A stretch of DNA of 64,000 nucleotides from Bosea sp. AS-1 (GTDB taxonomy: Bacteria > Pseudomonadota > Alphaproteobacteria > Rhizobiales > Beijerinckiaceae). Below the pieces are notes generated by a model that had not been told where the DNA came from, did no database searches, and worked only from the letters and a program-made list of their open reading frames with translations. The DNA lies in assembly GCF_002220095.1 (NCBI RefSeq), contig NZ_CP022372.1:4622501-4686500 (forward strand), written 5' to 3'. Made by a program: the position numbers and the translations under genes. Below are positions 63,010-64,000 of this stretch, piece after piece; the first letter of the stretch is position 1, and the number at the start of each line of letters is the position of its first letter.

Positions 63010-63732
63010 TCAATTTTTGGCGGATTTCCTGTTGCTCGCGATGACCGCGAGGATCCCTTCATAGTGTTTGTCGAGCCTCTCCCGGGCTCGTTCGACATCG
63101 CGTGCCGCAATCGCCTCGACGATCTCATGATGGTCGCGCCAAGTGGAAAGCGGATCGGAATTGGCGAGATTGGCGAAGTCCGAAGCCTTGTAGAAGGCGC
63201 GCCAGAAAACCGCGATCAGACCGGTGAGCATCCGGTTGTTCTGGCAGCGGAACAGCAGCTGGTGAAACTGCTCGTCCTCTTCGGCGAAGCTCTCGTTGCG
63301 CTCGGCCCGCTCGCGCATCCGCTCCGTGATCTGACGCAACGCGGCGAGATCCTCCTCGTCGATCATGTCGATCGTCTTGTGAATGAGGCCGACCTCGAGA
63401 ACGCTGCGCAGTTCGCGCAACTCCTCGATATCGCGCAGCCCGCCGGCCAGGCCGTAGGCGAGATTGTCGAGGAGCGGCTGGAACGAGAACTCCTTCACGA
63501 AGACGCCGATGCCGCGGCGGGTCTCCAGGATCCCCAGGGACTCCAGCGCCTTGATCGCCTCGCGCACGGAGTTGCGGCTGACGCCGAGCTGCTGGCCAAG
63601 AAAAGACTCGGGCGGCAGCGCGTCGCCGGCCTTGAGCTGATTGTCCTCGACATAGCTGCGCAGGCTCTCCTGCACGCTCACATGCAGTGATGGAGGCCGC
63701 CTCAACGGCTTGAGCCGCTTCTCACCTGGCAT
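63010..63732 (-). CDS. FCD-type GntR regulator of module B
   Basis: This 240-residue transcription factor has a GntR winged helix at residues about 14-80 (VQESLRSYVEDNQLKAGDAL, then LGVSRNSVREAIKALESLG) and an FCD effector domain (about 90-230: LRELRSVLEVGLIHKTID, SFAEEDEQFHQLLFRC and HHEIVEAIAARDVERARE, with Asp and His metal ligands). The ATG at 63732 is preceded by GAGGGGAGG. It leads the transport operon and is divergent from the Gfo/Idh/MocA gene. A 24-base palindrome between them is the probable operator. Confidence 0.9.
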   Translation of the reverse strand: MPGEKRLKPLRRPPSLHVSVQESLRSYVEDNQLKAGDALPPESFLGQQLGVSRNSVREAIKALESLGILETRRGIGVFVKEFSFQPLLDNLAYGLAGGLRDIEELRELRSVLEVGLIHKTIDMIDEEDLAALRQITERMRERAERNESFAEEDEQFHQLLFRCQNNRMLTGLIAVFWRAFYKASDFANLANSDPLSTWRDHHEIVEAIAARDVERARERLDKHYEGILAVIASNRKSAKN

Positions 63733-63791
63733 GCCCGGACCGCCTCCCCTCTCACGAGATCCACGAATGAAGCCGGGATCCTTGATGACAC

Positions 63792-63827
63792 TTGTCCAAT
63801 ATCAGCTTGTAGGATATCCATCAAGCT
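63792..63827. promoter_or_regulatory. Operator palindrome and divergent promoters of module B
   Basis: A 24-base palindrome (63804-63827) has arms AGCTTG and CAAGCT and core GGATATCC; 22 of 24 positions are symmetric (only the TA/AT pair breaks it). It covers the minus-strand -35 TTGATG (63819-63824) of the regulator gene, whose -10 TATTGG (63796-63801) is 17 bases on, and the plus-strand -10 TATCCA (63815-63820), whose -35 TTGTCC (63792-63797) is also 17 bases away. Repression of both directions by the FCD protein is inferred. Confidence 0.6.
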
Positions 63828-63863
63828 AGTTTGCAGGCGGACCGAACATCGGACTTGAGCCCC

Positions 63864-64000
63864 ATGAAAGTTGCCTTGCTAGGCGTGGGCCACTGGCACG
63901 CGCGGATGCATCTGGACGCCGTCACTTCGTCGGGCGGCGAGGTCACCACGGTCTGGGACCCCGATACGACGACGGCAAAGCGGTTTGCCGCCGACCATGG
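63864..64000 (+). CDS. Gfo/Idh/MocA family oxidoreductase, 5' part
   Basis: The first 45 codons are visible; the window ends within the gene. They read MKVALLGVGHWHARMHLDAV, then VTTVWDPDTTTAKRFAADH, the N-terminal Rossmann strand with GxGxxHxxxH and an acidic strand end (WDPD) that recognises the ribose of NAD(P). This is the start of a Gfo/Idh/MocA oxidoreductase acting on sugars or polyols. It is divergent from the FCD regulator and probably under the same operator. Confidence 0.8.
   Translation, partial: MKVALLGVGHWHARMHLDAVTSSGGEVTTVWDPDTTTAKRFAADH

Overview
The window is high-GC (roughly two thirds G+C by eye), densely coded chromosomal DNA from an alphaproteobacterium of the order Hyphomicrobiales (Rhizobiales). 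Support comes from gene families and gene order: an Irr-type iron regulator with a Gly-Cys-Pro heme motif next to fabA-fabB-fabI, an rpsA / sppA / ihfB / lapA block, a DUF3309 membrane peptide, an extensin-like lipoprotein, a Tim44-domain protein and an NDUFA9-type protein. A Bosea-like organism would fit, but that genus guess is inference from memory, not a measurement.

Positions 1-34651 are mainly housekeeping. They hold the 3' part of rmuC, an OsmC protein, a lone and apparently degenerate ABC ATPase, glnD, grpE, a UPF0126 channel-like protein, alkB, dapB, a Tim44-domain membrane protein, small secreted and membrane proteins, two convergent cell-wall peptidase-type genes (extensin-like and mepA), a Bug-type binding protein, an ornithine-cyclodeaminase-like gene, lapA, ihfB, sppA, an Hsp70 relative, rpsA with a clear terminator, lemA, an HtpX-like protease, argG, fabA-fabB-fabI, a LysE exporter, irr, a YbaY-META protein, a D-glycerate dehydrogenase, a HAD phosphatase and an NDUFA9-like protein.

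Positions 34880-41833 start with tRNA-Leu(CAG) with its own promoter and terminator, followed by a decayed integrase fragment (a scar of an old integration). Amino-acid catabolic genes follow (threonine aldolase, L-serine dehydratase, gamma-glutamyltransferase), then a two-component system. Divergent from the two-component system lies a 1400-residue glycine-rich autotransporter (42122-46324). A 10-bp-period direct repeat in the shared upstream region could be the response-regulator site.

Positions 46393-64000 carry two accessory catabolic modules, each with an FCD-type GntR regulator. Module A (46393-56249) has a divergent regulator, then an HpcH/HpaI aldolase, a DUF1537 acid-sugar kinase, a PdxA-like dehydrogenase, an iron-type alcohol dehydrogenase, a cytosolic sialidase-like beta-propeller, a taurine/nitrate-type ABC transporter and an SDR, tightly packed with several stop-start overlaps. 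Module B (56566 to the end) has a regulator, a peptide-type ABC transporter (binding protein, two permeases, two ATPases) with a DapA-family aldolase embedded in it, and a divergent Gfo/Idh/MocA oxidoreductase cut off by the window edge. Both modules show operator-like palindromes overlapping credible promoter elements. Module A is the best candidate for an undescribed system: its kinase and dehydrogenase point to a C4 sugar acid, but the propeller and the transporter type do not fit the known threonate/erythronate pathways.
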